Source: an uncultured Opitutia bacterium (GTDB lineage: Bacteria > Verrucomicrobiota > Verrucomicrobiia > Opitutales > Opitutaceae). From it: a DNA stretch of 49,429 bases. The translations under genes and the position numbers were made by a program. The notes beneath the pieces were generated by a model. That model did not search any database. It saw only the letters and a list, made by a program, of their open reading frames with translations, and had not been told where the DNA came from. Positions within the stretch are counted from its first letter, which is position 1. Every line of letters starts with the position of its first letter. The stretch lies in contig CAIJFT010000075.1 in the NCBI GenBank assembly GCA_903820035.1, positions 1 to 49,429 on the forward strand. Direction: 5' to 3'. Positions 24,814 through 33,804 of this stretch are shown piece by piece.

Positions 24814-27711
24814 ATGAGCGGGGCCGCCAACCTGCGTCGCGCGGTGGCGCTCCAGCGTCCCGGGGCGGACCCACCGGCTTGGGCGGTGATCGGCCGTCGA
24901 CCGATCTACCAGTTCTGGCATCTGCTCGCGCCGCATTTTCGCGCGGTGCTGCTGGCGCCGCAGCGTCGGCCGGACGGTGGCTATGGCTGGAACTGGCAGG
25001 ATGACGGCGCGGGCGGTCCGCCGACGGCGGCGGAACTGGCCGAGCTCCGGCAACAACTGCGGATCGCGGAGCATTCGTTCACCGCGCTGGCGACGGATCC
25101 GCCGTGGAGTCAGGACCCCGAGGATGCCAGCGGTCCCCTCAGTCTTGGCGGCAAGGTGAAGGTCGCCGCCAGAGCCCTGGTCGCCCAGTTCGGGGCGGCT
25201 TCGGATGCCGCGCTGGCCGGCTATGTCTGCCGCACCGAATCCGGCCTCATGCTTCACAGCTGGGGCGCGACGTTTCCGGCCCCGCCCTGCTTTCTGGATG
25301 CGATTGAGCACGAAATCGGCGGTGCCGTATTCCTCGAGGAGAAACCGGGCGCGGGATTGGGGCTCGTGCTGGAAAATCTGACCGGCGCCAGTGGCGCGCG
25401 CACCCGGACGGATGCGGCGGGGCGGTTTCTATTTCGGAAGGTTTCGAGCGGAGACTATCGGATCCGGGTCGAGCAGCGCGGGGATTTTCCGACCACCGGA
25501 TTTTCCGTGAGCGTTGAGCAGGATTCGGTGTACGGCCTCGAGCTGCGCCGGGGCGCCGCGGTCGCGACCTTTTCGCGGGTGTCGTCGCGGGCGCCGTTTG
25601 CGTCCACCACGCCGCCCGAGGTGTTCACGGCCGCGCCGGTCGAAGCGCGGCGCCCGCCGCGGCGGCGCCTCATGGCGTGGGTGTTTTGGGCGGTGTGCGG
25701 GGTCGGTGGGCTGACGGGAAGTTTAGTGTTACGTCGCGGCTATCTTCCGGGTGGAAATGATCCGGCCCGCCGTTGGTGGCAATCGGCGGCCGGTCCCGCG
25801 CTGGCCGCGGTCGAGGGGGGCCTCGTCACCTCCGTTCGGGGCGGCGGGGCGCGATTTGAATCGAGTGACTTTCGGGTCTCCCGGCCTGCCGGGCCTTCCA
25901 CGCTCCACGGCGTCGTCGAGCGGCGGGTGGAGGCGCCGAAAGCGGAGACCACCCCGGCCAAAGCGACGGCGGAGGGGAAGCAAACGCCCGGTGCGGTCCC
26001 GTATCGGGAGCGACGTTACGGGCCGTCCAGGCCCGCGTCGCCGGAAGGGGCCGCCCCGGAGAATCGCTGGCCGGTTTCGTCGGAAGCGCCGGTTGCGGGC
26101 GAAAGTCCGCCGGAGAGGAACGCGGCCCGGGCGAATTCTCCCCTGGCGTCGGGTCTGACGTTGAAAACCGGATCGCCCCGCGTGATTTCGAGGCCGGCGC
26201 CCGGGCGCCGGCCGAGCGCCGCAAACCGGGCTACAACCGCGAGCGGATCCCTGGCCGGTCCGGCAACTGACGGTGGAGCAGCGGATGTCTCCACCGTCGC
26301 GTCGCCGTCCGTTGCGGTGGGCGGGGGCGCACCGGGTGGCGTGCGAGCCCTCGCCGCGGCCCGTCAGGGCGCTACGGGTGCTGTGATGCCTGAATTATTG
26401 GAGTCGCCCGGCGGGGTCGGTGCGAACGGAACGGGAGCAACGCTGGAGGCAGCGGGCGGCGGCGGAAATTCTGCCGGCGAACCCGTGCCGCGGGGATACG
26501 CGGGTGCAGTTTCTCGGGGCCGAGGAACTGGCAACGCGCGGTCGGTTGGCCCGCCGAGCCCGACTGGCGGAAGAGTCGGCGCTGGCGCGGACGAGGGGGC
26601 ACCGGACGGGGTGGCGGCCGACCGGCGCATGGGCTCCGGTGTGGCGCGTGGGGTGAAGCGGGCGACGCGTCCGTCAGGTGGCGCGGCGGCGGAAGCCGGT
26701 TCTGACTCGACGGTGGCTGCGGCGGTCGGGTTGTCCGACGCGGCTGAACCAACGGCGGACGAGAGCGCAACGAATCCGTCGTCCGCGCGCGCGGCGGAGG
26801 GGCGGCCGGGCCGGGCGGTTACGCGGAGCGGTTCTGCCCGCCCTCCGGAGGTGACGTCGGCGACCGAGGCGGGAATAACGGTGGAGCGACACCGCGCCGC
26901 GGGTTTGTCGCCGGCTCGGGTGGCGAGCCCGCGCCCGGCTGTCACCGCGGCGAATCCGTCAAACCCGGGCGAAACGACGGCTGTAGCCGGCGACGAACCG
27001 GTGGCGGGAAAGCTTATGCGCGTGACGGCCCCTTTGACCGGGGACCTTGAACTTACGCAGCGTCATCAGGTGGCGTTTCGCGATGGCGGGCTGCGTTTGC
27101 TGCGCGATGCCATTTTGCCAACGCAGCCAACCCCGGTCGGACGTTCCGATACGATCGAGACGCTCCGTCGGCGGTTGCGCGATGAACAGGATGCGCGGAT
27201 TCCCGCGGGGTTTCGTCAGGCGGTGAAGCAGCGGGGGCTGGTGCTGGAGGTTCCGATGGATGGACGGCCGGTTGGGTTGGCGCCCCGTTGGGTCGACGCC
27301 ACGGGTGCGCCGCCGGCGGGAGCGACGGTCCAAGGCGGTCGCGCTGAATTGGTTTGGAGTGCGGGGTCGGCCGCCGCGGCTGCGGCCTGGCGACTCGTGC
27401 GGTCGGATGGGCGCGAGGTCGCGTATGTCGCGCGGGATGCGGCGGGGGAGGTGACGATGCGGGCCGCCGCGGCAGTGCGCATTTGGGTTTGGGTTGGCGT
27501 CGAGGTGGGTGTCCCCGTGACGGCCCCCGAGTGGCGAACGCGGGAAGGGGCGTCGTTGCCGCCGGCCTGGCCGCGGATGGAGGCCGGGCCGGGCGGTTCG
27601 GGGATTCAGATCCCGCTGGGCCCGGGCGGCCGCGGAAAGTTCGTGCAGCCGCTCGCGTGGCTGGAGCCACTCAGCGGCTGGGCGCTCACCTTCGAAGTCA
27701 CCTGGCAGTAG
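24814..27711 (+). CDS. Large single-span membrane protein with a carboxypeptidase-regulatory-like domain and a long disordered region
   Basis: 965 residues from the ATG at 24814; a GTG at 24793 is possible. Residues about 1-160 are a folded-looking domain I do not recognise (WAVIGRRPIYQFWHLLAP, VCRTESGLMLHSWGA). About 165-245 resembles a carboxypeptidase regulatory/CNA-B beta sandwich (GLGLVLENLTGASGARTRTD, then GRFLFRKVSSGDYRIRVE). A very basic stretch (RRPPRRR) precedes one membrane span at about 287-306, which by the positive-inside rule leaves the first 285 residues in the cytoplasm. About 320-720 is Ala/Gly/Pro/Ser/Thr/Arg-rich and probably disordered. The last 240 residues look folded, with three Trp-rich beta segments. 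The topology resembles trans-envelope or anti-sigma-type proteins; function is unknown. Confidence 0.6.
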   Translation: MSGAANLRRAVALQRPGADPPAWAVIGRRPIYQFWHLLAPHFRAVLLAPQRRPDGGYGWNWQDDGAGGPPTAAELAELRQQLRIAEHSFTALATDPPWSQDPEDASGPLSLGGKVKVAARALVAQFGAASDAALAGYVCRTESGLMLHSWGATFPAPPCFLDAIEHEIGGAVFLEEKPGAGLGLVLENLTGASGARTRTDAAGRFLFRKVSSGDYRIRVEQRGDFPTTGFSVSVEQDSVYGLELRRGAAVATFSRVSSRAPFASTTPPEVFTAAPVEARRPPRRRLMAWVFWAVCGVGGLTGSLVLRRGYLPGGNDPARRWWQSAAGPALAAVEGGLVTSVRGGGARFESSDFRVSRPAGPSTLHGVVERRVEAPKAETTPAKATAEGKQTPGAVPYRERRYGPSRPASPEGAAPENRWPVSSEAPVAGESPPERNAARANSPLASGLTLKTGSPRVISRPAPGRRPSAANRATTASGSLAGPATDGGAADVSTVASPSVAVGGGAPGGVRALAAARQGATGAVMPELLESPGGVGANGTGATLEAAGGGGNSAGEPVPRGYAGAVSRGRGTGNARSVGPPSPTGGRVGAGADEGAPDGVAADRRMGSGVARGVKRATRPSGGAAAEAGSDSTVAAAVGLSDAAEPTADESATNPSSARAAEGRPGRAVTRSGSARPPEVTSATEAGITVERHRAAGLSPARVASPRPAVTAANPSNPGETTAVAGDEPVAGKLMRVTAPLTGDLELTQRHQVAFRDGGLRLLRDAILPTQPTPVGRSDTIETLRRRLRDEQDARIPAGFRQAVKQRGLVLEVPMDGRPVGLAPRWVDATGAPPAGATVQGGRAELVWSAGSAAAAAAWRLVRSDGREVAYVARDAAGEVTMRAAAAVRIWVWVGVEVGVPVTAPEWRTREGASLPPAWPRMEAGPGGSGIQIPLGPGGRGKFVQPLAWLEPLSGWALTFEVTWQ

Positions 27712-27841
27712 CCGGGGAGGGGGCGTGCGGGCAATGCCGCGCGATCGTGCCGTCGTGCCGCTTTACGCTTTCACCTTTCGACTGCATCGATCCGCGAAAT
27801 TTCGCTCAAGTGCGCCCCGTCTTGTGCCGAACTTTTAGTCC

Positions 27842-28315
27842 ATGGCCCACCCCCCTGCCGATACCCCGCGTTTTCGTCCGGCGCTGCGCATGCTGATCGG
27901 TGCGCTGGTCCTGATCTTTCTGGTTGAGACCACGCTGCTGGTTTTGGTCGCGCGCGGCGCTTTGGGCGAAGTCGGTCCGGCGCTGCTGGCCGCCGGTGCC
28001 GTGCTGCTCCTCGGCTTGGCGCCGCGGGTTTGGGAACAGGTAATACTTGCGCGGCCCGTCGCGCCGGCGGCGGAATGCCCGTCCGTCGTACCGGTGGGTG
28101 CGCCGATGGTCGCCGCGCCGGGATCTGATCCGGTGCGGGTCATCCCGCAACGGGCGGGACGGCGAGCGTGGACGGCGCCGCGGCCGAGAGGGTGGGAGTT
28201 GCCGCCGGAGCCTCGGCATTGGTTTTCGCCGACCGCGCCGCGGATCACGGGCTGGGTGGGCGGTTCCAACGCCAATTTTGCGTCGGACCCGGGCGCGTCA
28301 CTGAAGTCCGGTTGA
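27842..28315 (+). CDS. Two-span membrane protein of unknown function
   Basis: 157 residues. Two adjacent hydrophobic segments (LRMLIGALVLIFLVETTLLVL and ALLAAGAVLLLGLAP) form a short hairpin in the membrane. The C-terminal 85 residues are Pro/Arg/Trp-rich and probably unstructured, ending in WVGGSNANFASDPGASLKSG. No family is recognised. It lies 130 bases after the large single-span protein on the same strand and ends the unassigned cluster; an intrinsic terminator stands about 210 bases further on. Confidence 0.5.
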   Translation: MAHPPADTPRFRPALRMLIGALVLIFLVETTLLVLVARGALGEVGPALLAAGAVLLLGLAPRVWEQVILARPVAPAAECPSVVPVGAPMVAAPGSDPVRVIPQRAGRRAWTAPRPRGWELPPEPRHWFSPTAPRITGWVGGSNANFASDPGASLKSG

Positions 28316-28523
28316 GCGGTGTGCCGACATGATTCGCCCTCCCGGCCCACGCGCGCCGGTGAGCTCCGCGGCTCCGTCTTTTTTCCCGGATTGACGTCCC
28401 GGGTTGCGCTTTTCCGGCGCTGGCGGTGTCGACGCCCGGGCAGAAAGGCCGTAACCCTTCGCCCGTTGCTTCGTCCCCAGTGCGATGCGCAGGCTCGCCA
28501 AGGTCCGTGGCTGGGGTCCAACT

Positions 28524-28552
28524 CCGGGGGTGATGACATACCCCGTTTTTTT
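28524..28552 (+). terminator. Intrinsic (Rho-independent) terminator
   Basis: A G-rich arm (28526-28530) pairs with CCCC (28541-28544) plus flanking T-A and G-T pairs around an ATGACA loop, and is followed at once by seven Ts (28546-28552). It lies 209 bases after the 27842 gene and 44 bases before the RND permease start. It may end the upstream unit, or act as an attenuator in the leader of the efflux gene. The rest of 28316-28595 has no gene I can support. Confidence 0.6.
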
Positions 28553-28595
28553 GCTGGGCGCCGATCGGGGCGAATTCCGCGGTTGAACCGTCGCC

Positions 28596-31500
28596 ATGTG
28601 GATTGTCCGCCTTGCCCTGAGCCGCCCGTACACCTTCGTGGTGGCGTCGCTCGTGATGTTGCTGCTGGCGCCGTTGGTGTTGCTGCGGACGCCGACCGAC
28701 ATTTTTCCGGCGATCAACATCCCGGTCATCAGCGTCGTCTGGCAGTATTCCGGCCTCAACGCGCAGGAGGTCGAGCAGCGCATTCTCTATAATCATGAGC
28801 GCTCCCTCAGCGCGACGGTCAACGACATCGAGCACATCGAGTCGAACGCCTACAACGGCGTCGGCGTCATCAAGGTTTTCCTCCAGCCCGGCGCGTCGGT
28901 CGACGCCGGCGTCGCGCAGATCACCGCGATCGCGCAGACGATCCTGCGCCAGCTTCCGCCCGGTCAGACGCCCCCGCTGGTCATCCGTTACAATGCCTCG
29001 ACGGTGCCCATCCTGCAGTACGCGGTCAGCAGCCGGACGCACTCCGAGCAGGAACTCTACGACATCAGCCAAAACCAGATCCGCGTCGGCCTCGCCACGG
29101 TGCAGGGCGCGGCGGTGCCCTGGCCGTATGGCGGCAAGACGCGGCTCATCGCCGTCGATCTCGATCTCGAGGCGCTGAAGGCGCGCAACCTTGGGGCGCA
29201 GGATGTGGTGAACGCGATCAACGCGCAGAATTTCGTTTTCCCCAGCGGCACGGCGAAGATCGGCGCGACGGAGTTCGACATCGAGCTCAACACGAGCCCG
29301 CGGCTCGTGGAGGAATTGAACCAGCTGCCCGTGCGCACGGTGAACGGCGCGACGATCCTCGTGCGCGACGTCGCCCAGGTGCGCGACGGCTACCAACCGC
29401 AGGCGAACATCGTCCGGCAGGACGGCGTGCGCGGGGCGTTGCTGACGATTTTGAAAAGCGGTTCGGCGTCGACCCTTGACGTCGTCACACGGGTGAAGGC
29501 CGCGATGCCGCGCATCCTCGCGACGCTGCCGCCGGAAATCAGCGTGCGCGAGTTTGCCGACCAGTCGGTGTTTGTGCGCGCCGCGATCAGCGACGTGGTC
29601 AAGGAGGGCGTGATTGCGGCGGCCCTGACCGCCCTGATGATTTTGCTCTTCCTCGGTTCATGGCGCAGCACGGTGATCATCGCGCTGTCGATTCCGCTCT
29701 CGGTGATCGCTTCGCTTGTGACGCTCAGTGCGATCGGCGAGACGATCAATCTCATGACCCTGGGCGGGCTCGCCCTCGCCGTCGGCATTCTGGTCGACGA
29801 CGCCACGGTCGCGATCGAGAACATCCACCGGCACATGGCCGCGGGCAAACCCCTCGAAGCCGCAATCCTCGACGGCGCGCAGGAAATCGCCCTGCCGGCC
29901 TTCGTGTCCACGCTCTGCATCTGCATCGTTTTCGTCCCGATGTTTTTTCTCACCGGCGTGGCGCGCTACCTGTTCGTGCCGCTGGCGGAGGCGGTGGTGT
30001 TTGCGATGCTCGCGAGCTACCTGTTGTCGCGGACGCTCGTGCCGACCCTGGTGATGTGGTTCTACCGGCACGCAGATCACTACGGGGAGCACGAGGCGCC
30101 GGCGACCGGCCTGCTCCGGCCGTTTGCCGTGATCCACCGCGGGTTCGAGCGGGGCTTTGCGCGGTTTCGCGCGGCGTACCGCGACCTGCTGGTGGGCGTG
30201 CTCGCGCAACCGCGGGCCACCGCCGCGCTATTCCTGGCTTTTTGCGTCGGCTCCCTGGCTCTGGCGCCGAACCTCGGCCAGGATTTTTTCCCGGCGGTGG
30301 ACGCCGGTCAGCTGCGGTTGCACCTGCGGGCCCGCTCCGGCACGCGCATCGAGGAGACGGCGAAGCTCGTCGACCAGGTGGAGCACGTGATCCGCGAAGT
30401 GATCCCGCCGGGCGAGCTGGTCAGCCTGCTCGACAATATCGGCGTGCCGAGTTCCGGCATCGCTTTGAGTTACAGCAACAGCGGCCTGGTCGGTACCGGC
30501 GATGCCGACGTCCTCGTGGCGCTCAAGCCCGTGCACGCGCCGACGGAGGACTACGTGCGCGCGCTGCGGACGCGGCTGAACCGGCAGTTTCCCGGCACGA
30601 CGTTTTATTTCCTGCCCGCCGACATCGTGAGCCAGACGCTGAACTTCGGCTTGCCGGCGCCGTTCAACATCCAGATCTCGGGCCGTGACCAGACGAAGAA
30701 CCGTGAGATTGCCGCGCGCCTGGCGGCGGAGGTGCGGCAGATTCCCGGGGCCGTGGATGTGCGGGTGCAGCAGCCCGCCGATCAACCCAAGCTCCGCTTT
30801 TCGATTGATCGGGCCAAGGCGGGGGAGATCGGCCTCACCGAGCGCGACGTGGCCAACTCCGTTCTACTGGCCTTGAGCGGAAGCGGCCAGGTGCAGCCCG
30901 GCTACTGGCTGAATCCGCAGGTTGGGATCCAATATCTGGTCAACGCCCGTGCACCCGAGCGCGACCTCGATTCCCTCGAGGCGCTGCAGGGCATCCCGAT
31001 CACGGCGAGCCGGCCGGGCGAGGGCGACGGGCAGGTGTTATCTAATCTCGCCTCCGTGCAGCGGCTCGCCGGTGCACCGGTGATTTCGCACTACAACGTC
31101 ACGCCGGTGATCGATGTCTTCGGCGGGGTCAGCGGGCGCGATCTGGGCGGTGTGTTGCGCGACCTCCAGCCCTTGATCGCGAAGGCGGAAAAGGAACTGC
31201 CCCGCGGCAGCGTCATCATGTTGCGCGGGCAGGCGGAGACGATGCGTTCCAGTTTCAACGGTCTCCTGCTCGGGCTGCTCGGGGCGATCGGGCTGATCTA
31301 CTTTTTGCTCGTGGTGAATTTTCAGAGCTGGCTCGACCCTTTCATCATCATCACCGCGCTGCCCGGCGCGCTGGCCGGCGTGTTGTGGTCGCTGCACCTG
31401 ACGCTCACCACGCTCAGTGTGCCGGCGCTGATGGGTGCGATCATGAGCCTCGGCGTGGCGACGGCGAACTCGGTGCTCGTCGTGAGCTTCGCCCGGGACC

Positions 31501-31769
31501 GGTTGAGTGAGAATCCGGACCCGCAGGCCGCCGCCCTGGAGGCCGGTACGAGCCGGCTGCGGCCCGTGTTGATGACCGCGCTGGCGATGATCATCGGCAT
31601 GCTCCCGATGTCGCTCGGTCTCGGCGAGGGCGGCGAACAAAACGCCCCGCTCGGCCGCGCGGTGATCGGCGGCCTCATCGTCGCCACCGTGGCCACCCTG
31701 CTCTTCGTCCCCGTGGTCTTCCGCCTGCTCCACCGACGGCCGGCCGCGGCGCCGGCCCATTCCGTCTGA
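28596..31769 (+). CDS. RND efflux permease lacking the relay lysine
   Basis: 1057 residues, full HAE1-family length and layout: N-terminal span, first periplasmic loop, first block of spans including D401-D402 (GILVDDATVAIENIHRHM), second loop, final block of spans. The position that is Lys940 in AcrB is Ala here (A957 in GVATANSVLVVSFARDRL). The TANS form is shared by a recognised subfamily of RND pumps in diverse bacteria, so it is probably functional with an altered proton relay. Unlike the pump at 15142-22749, the permease gene comes before its adaptor, which starts 11 bases after this stop. The substrate is unknown and no outer-membrane channel is encoded. Confidence 0.92.
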   Translation: MWIVRLALSRPYTFVVASLVMLLLAPLVLLRTPTDIFPAINIPVISVVWQYSGLNAQEVEQRILYNHERSLSATVNDIEHIESNAYNGVGVIKVFLQPGASVDAGVAQITAIAQTILRQLPPGQTPPLVIRYNASTVPILQYAVSSRTHSEQELYDISQNQIRVGLATVQGAAVPWPYGGKTRLIAVDLDLEALKARNLGAQDVVNAINAQNFVFPSGTAKIGATEFDIELNTSPRLVEELNQLPVRTVNGATILVRDVAQVRDGYQPQANIVRQDGVRGALLTILKSGSASTLDVVTRVKAAMPRILATLPPEISVREFADQSVFVRAAISDVVKEGVIAAALTALMILLFLGSWRSTVIIALSIPLSVIASLVTLSAIGETINLMTLGGLALAVGILVDDATVAIENIHRHMAAGKPLEAAILDGAQEIALPAFVSTLCICIVFVPMFFLTGVARYLFVPLAEAVVFAMLASYLLSRTLVPTLVMWFYRHADHYGEHEAPATGLLRPFAVIHRGFERGFARFRAAYRDLLVGVLAQPRATAALFLAFCVGSLALAPNLGQDFFPAVDAGQLRLHLRARSGTRIEETAKLVDQVEHVIREVIPPGELVSLLDNIGVPSSGIALSYSNSGLVGTGDADVLVALKPVHAPTEDYVRALRTRLNRQFPGTTFYFLPADIVSQTLNFGLPAPFNIQISGRDQTKNREIAARLAAEVRQIPGAVDVRVQQPADQPKLRFSIDRAKAGEIGLTERDVANSVLLALSGSGQVQPGYWLNPQVGIQYLVNARAPERDLDSLEALQGIPITASRPGEGDGQVLSNLASVQRLAGAPVISHYNVTPVIDVFGGVSGRDLGGVLRDLQPLIAKAEKELPRGSVIMLRGQAETMRSSFNGLLLGLLGAIGLIYFLLVVNFQSWLDPFIIITALPGALAGVLWSLHLTLTTLSVPALMGAIMSLGVATANSVLVVSFARDRLSENPDPQAAALEAGTSRLRPVLMTALAMIIGMLPMSLGLGEGGEQNAPLGRAVIGGLIVATVATLLFVPVVFRLLHRRPAAAPAHSV

Positions 31770-31779
31770 TTATTTGCGC

Positions 31780-32952
31780 ATGAACTCCTCCGCTCCGAAA
31801 TCCCCCGCGCCCGTGCGCCCCCTGCCGCTGGGCCGTATCACCGTGGTCGCGGTGCTGGTGCTGGTGGTCGCGGTGGCGGTCGGGCTCTTGCCGCGTTGGC
31901 GCGAGCGGGCGGCGCTCCAGGTCGAGACGCGCGAACTGGCGCTGCCGACCGTGCTGGTGACGAAGCCGGTGCCGGGTAAGCCCGGGGCGCCGCAGCCGTT
32001 CTCGGCGGAGGTCAAGGCCTACATGGAGGCTTCGCTCTACGGCCGGGCCAACGGCTACGTGAAACGTTGGCTCGTGGATCTCGGGGCCGAGGTCGAGGCC
32101 GGTCAGTTGCTCGCGGAGATCGAGGCGCCCGAGCTTGGCCAGGAACTGGCCCGGGCCCGTGCGGAGTTTGCGCAGGGCGAGGCGGCGGTGGCTTTGGCGA
32201 CCGCCACTGCGGCGCGCTGGGCGGAATTGCTCAAATCCACCGCGGTGAGCAAACAAGAGGCGGCCGAAAAACAGGCCGACCTGGCGGTGAAGAGCGCAGC
32301 GCTCGACGGGGCCCGCGCGAACGTGCACCGGCTCGAGGAATTGCATGCGTTGCTGCGCGTCACGGCGCCGTTTGCCGGACGCATCACGGCCCGCCGGCTC
32401 GACGTCGGCGAACTCGTCGCCGCCAGCGGCGGCAAAGAACTTTTCCGGCTCACCCAGACGCGCACGCTGCGGGTCTTCGTGCGCGTGCCGCAGACGGTGG
32501 CGCGGGCAATCGGGCCCGGACACATGGCGGAATTGACGGTGCCGGAGATCACCGGTCGCACGTTTGCCGCCAAGGTGGTGCGCACGGCGGGGGCAATGGA
32601 CGTCGCGTCGCGGACGCTTTTGACCGAGTTGGAAGTCGACAATTCCGCCGGTGAGATTCTCGCGGGCAGTTATGCGCAGGTGCGTTTCGCCGCGGCCAAA
32701 GCGCCGGCGGTCCTCACCCTCCCTGCGAACACGCTCCTCTTCCGCGCCGAGGGCATGCAGGTGGCGGTGGTCGGGAACGATGACCGGGTGTCGCTCAAGG
32801 CGATTGCCGCGGGCCGGGACTTCGGTGCGACGGTGGAGATTCTCGGCGGCGTTGGTCCGTCGGACCGCGTGATCATCAATCCGCCGGACTCGATTTCGAA
32901 TGGCGCGGTGGTGCGGGTGGCGACTGGCACGCCGGGTGAGGGCGGGAAGTAG
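31780..32952 (+). CDS. RND efflux periplasmic adaptor subunit (HlyD/MFP family)
   Basis: 390 residues from the ATG at 31780. An N-terminal anchor (ITVVAVLVLVVAVAVGLLP) is followed by a barrel-sandwich half (EASLYGRANGYVKRWLVDLG), an alpha-hairpin coiled coil of about 75 residues (Ala/Glu-rich, 123-190), the second half (LLRVTAPFAGRITARRLDVG), a beta-barrel, and a membrane-proximal region (VLTLPANTLLFRAEGMQVAV). It connects the adjacent permease to an outer-membrane channel. It lacks the Gly/Lys tail of the other adaptor in this window. A 7-bp stem (32976-32982 with 33005-33011) follows the stop. Confidence 0.92.
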   Translation: MNSSAPKSPAPVRPLPLGRITVVAVLVLVVAVAVGLLPRWRERAALQVETRELALPTVLVTKPVPGKPGAPQPFSAEVKAYMEASLYGRANGYVKRWLVDLGAEVEAGQLLAEIEAPELGQELARARAEFAQGEAAVALATATAARWAELLKSTAVSKQEAAEKQADLAVKSAALDGARANVHRLEELHALLRVTAPFAGRITARRLDVGELVAASGGKELFRLTQTRTLRVFVRVPQTVARAIGPGHMAELTVPEITGRTFAAKVVRTAGAMDVASRTLLTELEVDNSAGEILAGSYAQVRFAAAKAPAVLTLPANTLLFRAEGMQVAVVGNDDRVSLKAIAAGRDFGATVEILGGVGPSDRVIINPPDSISNGAVVRVATGTPGEGGK

Positions 32953-32975
32953 GTCGGAGCACCAACGGGGTCGTA

Positions 32976-33011
32976 GCGCTGGGACTATTCTTTCGCCTTC
33001 GGCTCCAGCGC
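32976..33011 (+). terminator. Stem-loop after the second efflux unit
   Basis: Perfect 7-bp stem (GCGCTGG at 32976-32982 with CCAGCGC at 33005-33011), 24 bases after the adaptor stop, enclosing a pyrimidine-rich loop. There is no terminal T-run. The remaining bases to 33198, before the convergent gene, show nothing else clear. Confidence 0.4.
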
Positions 33012-33198
33012 GGCGACCGGATCACCAAGCCAACGGTGCGCTGCACGGTGGAGTTCGCTGTCGCCACTGGGCTCGAGGGGAGGGCGATCGGATCACAGAA
33101 ACGCGCAGGATTTCAGGTTTCACCTTATCGTCGCGACGGACGCCCTGCACGTGGCGGGTGATGCTGAATCGCGCGGTCGTCGACGCCATGGACCTATG

Positions 33199-33672
33199 CT
33201 ACGGGGGCGGCAGGGCGGCGAAACGGTACGTGGTGTTGAAAATCAGTTCGATTTTGGTGGAGACCAACACCCGTACCTTGAGCTTGCCGGTGAGGCTGTC
33301 CACCGGTGTGGCCTTGCCCTCGACCGGGCGTTCCTCGCCGCTGCTGCGGATCGCCCGGCCCTTGAACGACACGCTCTCACCGCGGCCCAGGCGGGCGAGC
33401 GCGTCGTCGTCGAGGTCCACGCTCAGTCGCCCTTGCTCATTGTAGAAAAAGAAAGGCAGCACCTTTGCCGTGTAGGGTGATTCGTAAGTGCCGCCGCGGC
33501 GCCCGAAGTCGGGCATCCGCAGGGAGACGGTGCCGAGGTAAATCGAAGTCCAAGTCGGCTCGACCGTGACGCGGGCGAAATCGGGGCGTCGGGTGCCGGA
33601 GGGGTCGATGCCCGCCGGCTCCGCACCGCGGACCAGCGCGACGCAGAGTAGGGCGACGAGGAGGCAACGCAT
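33199..33672 (-). CDS. Exported protein of unknown function
   Basis: 157 residues from the ATG at 33672, chosen because it opens a signal peptide (MRCLLVALLCVALVRGAEPA); the frame is open a further 90 bases but reads as non-coding. The mature part is beta-rich (FARVTVEPTWTSIYLGTVSL, YTAKVLPFFFYNEQGRLSVD, LKVRVLVSTKIELIFNTTYRF). The regular spacing of strands and charged turns suggests one small sandwich or barrel domain. I do not recognise a family. It lies 132 bases downstream of the hybrid kinase on the same strand, separated by a TTGG-type repeat at 33751-33790. Confidence 0.65.
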   Translation of the reverse strand: MRCLLVALLCVALVRGAEPAGIDPSGTRRPDFARVTVEPTWTSIYLGTVSLRMPDFGRRGGTYESPYTAKVLPFFFYNEQGRLSVDLDDDALARLGRGESVSFKGRAIRSSGEERPVEGKATPVDSLTGKLKVRVLVSTKIELIFNTTYRFAALPPP

Positions 33673-33750
33673 GCGCGGACGCTGCAAGTCGGGCGTGACG
33701 GAGGGAAGGCGAAAGCGCGGTTTGGGTCGCCCGCCGGGTCCCGCGCAGCT

Positions 33751-33790
33751 GCCAAAAACCAAACCCCAAGGGCCAAATAACCAACGCCAA
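33751..33790. repeat. Degenerate ~7-bp tandem repeat (TTGG-type, minus strand)
   Basis: On the minus strand TTGG occurs six times at offsets 0, 6, 14, 21, 28 and 35, so spacing settles at 7 bases. It lies between the kinase stop (33805) and the next minus-strand start (33672). It resembles in period, not in sequence, the TTCAAC heptamer repeats at 10462 and 23955. Confidence 0.55.
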
Positions 33791-33804
33791 CGAACGGGCG
33801 GTGA

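Noticed and set aside
26000-27000. Long Arg/Pro/Ala-rich frames on the minus strand across the large unassigned gene
   Set aside because: They are fragmented, lack starts with ribosome sites and have no fold signals; the plus-strand frame is continuous with recognisable domains at both ends.
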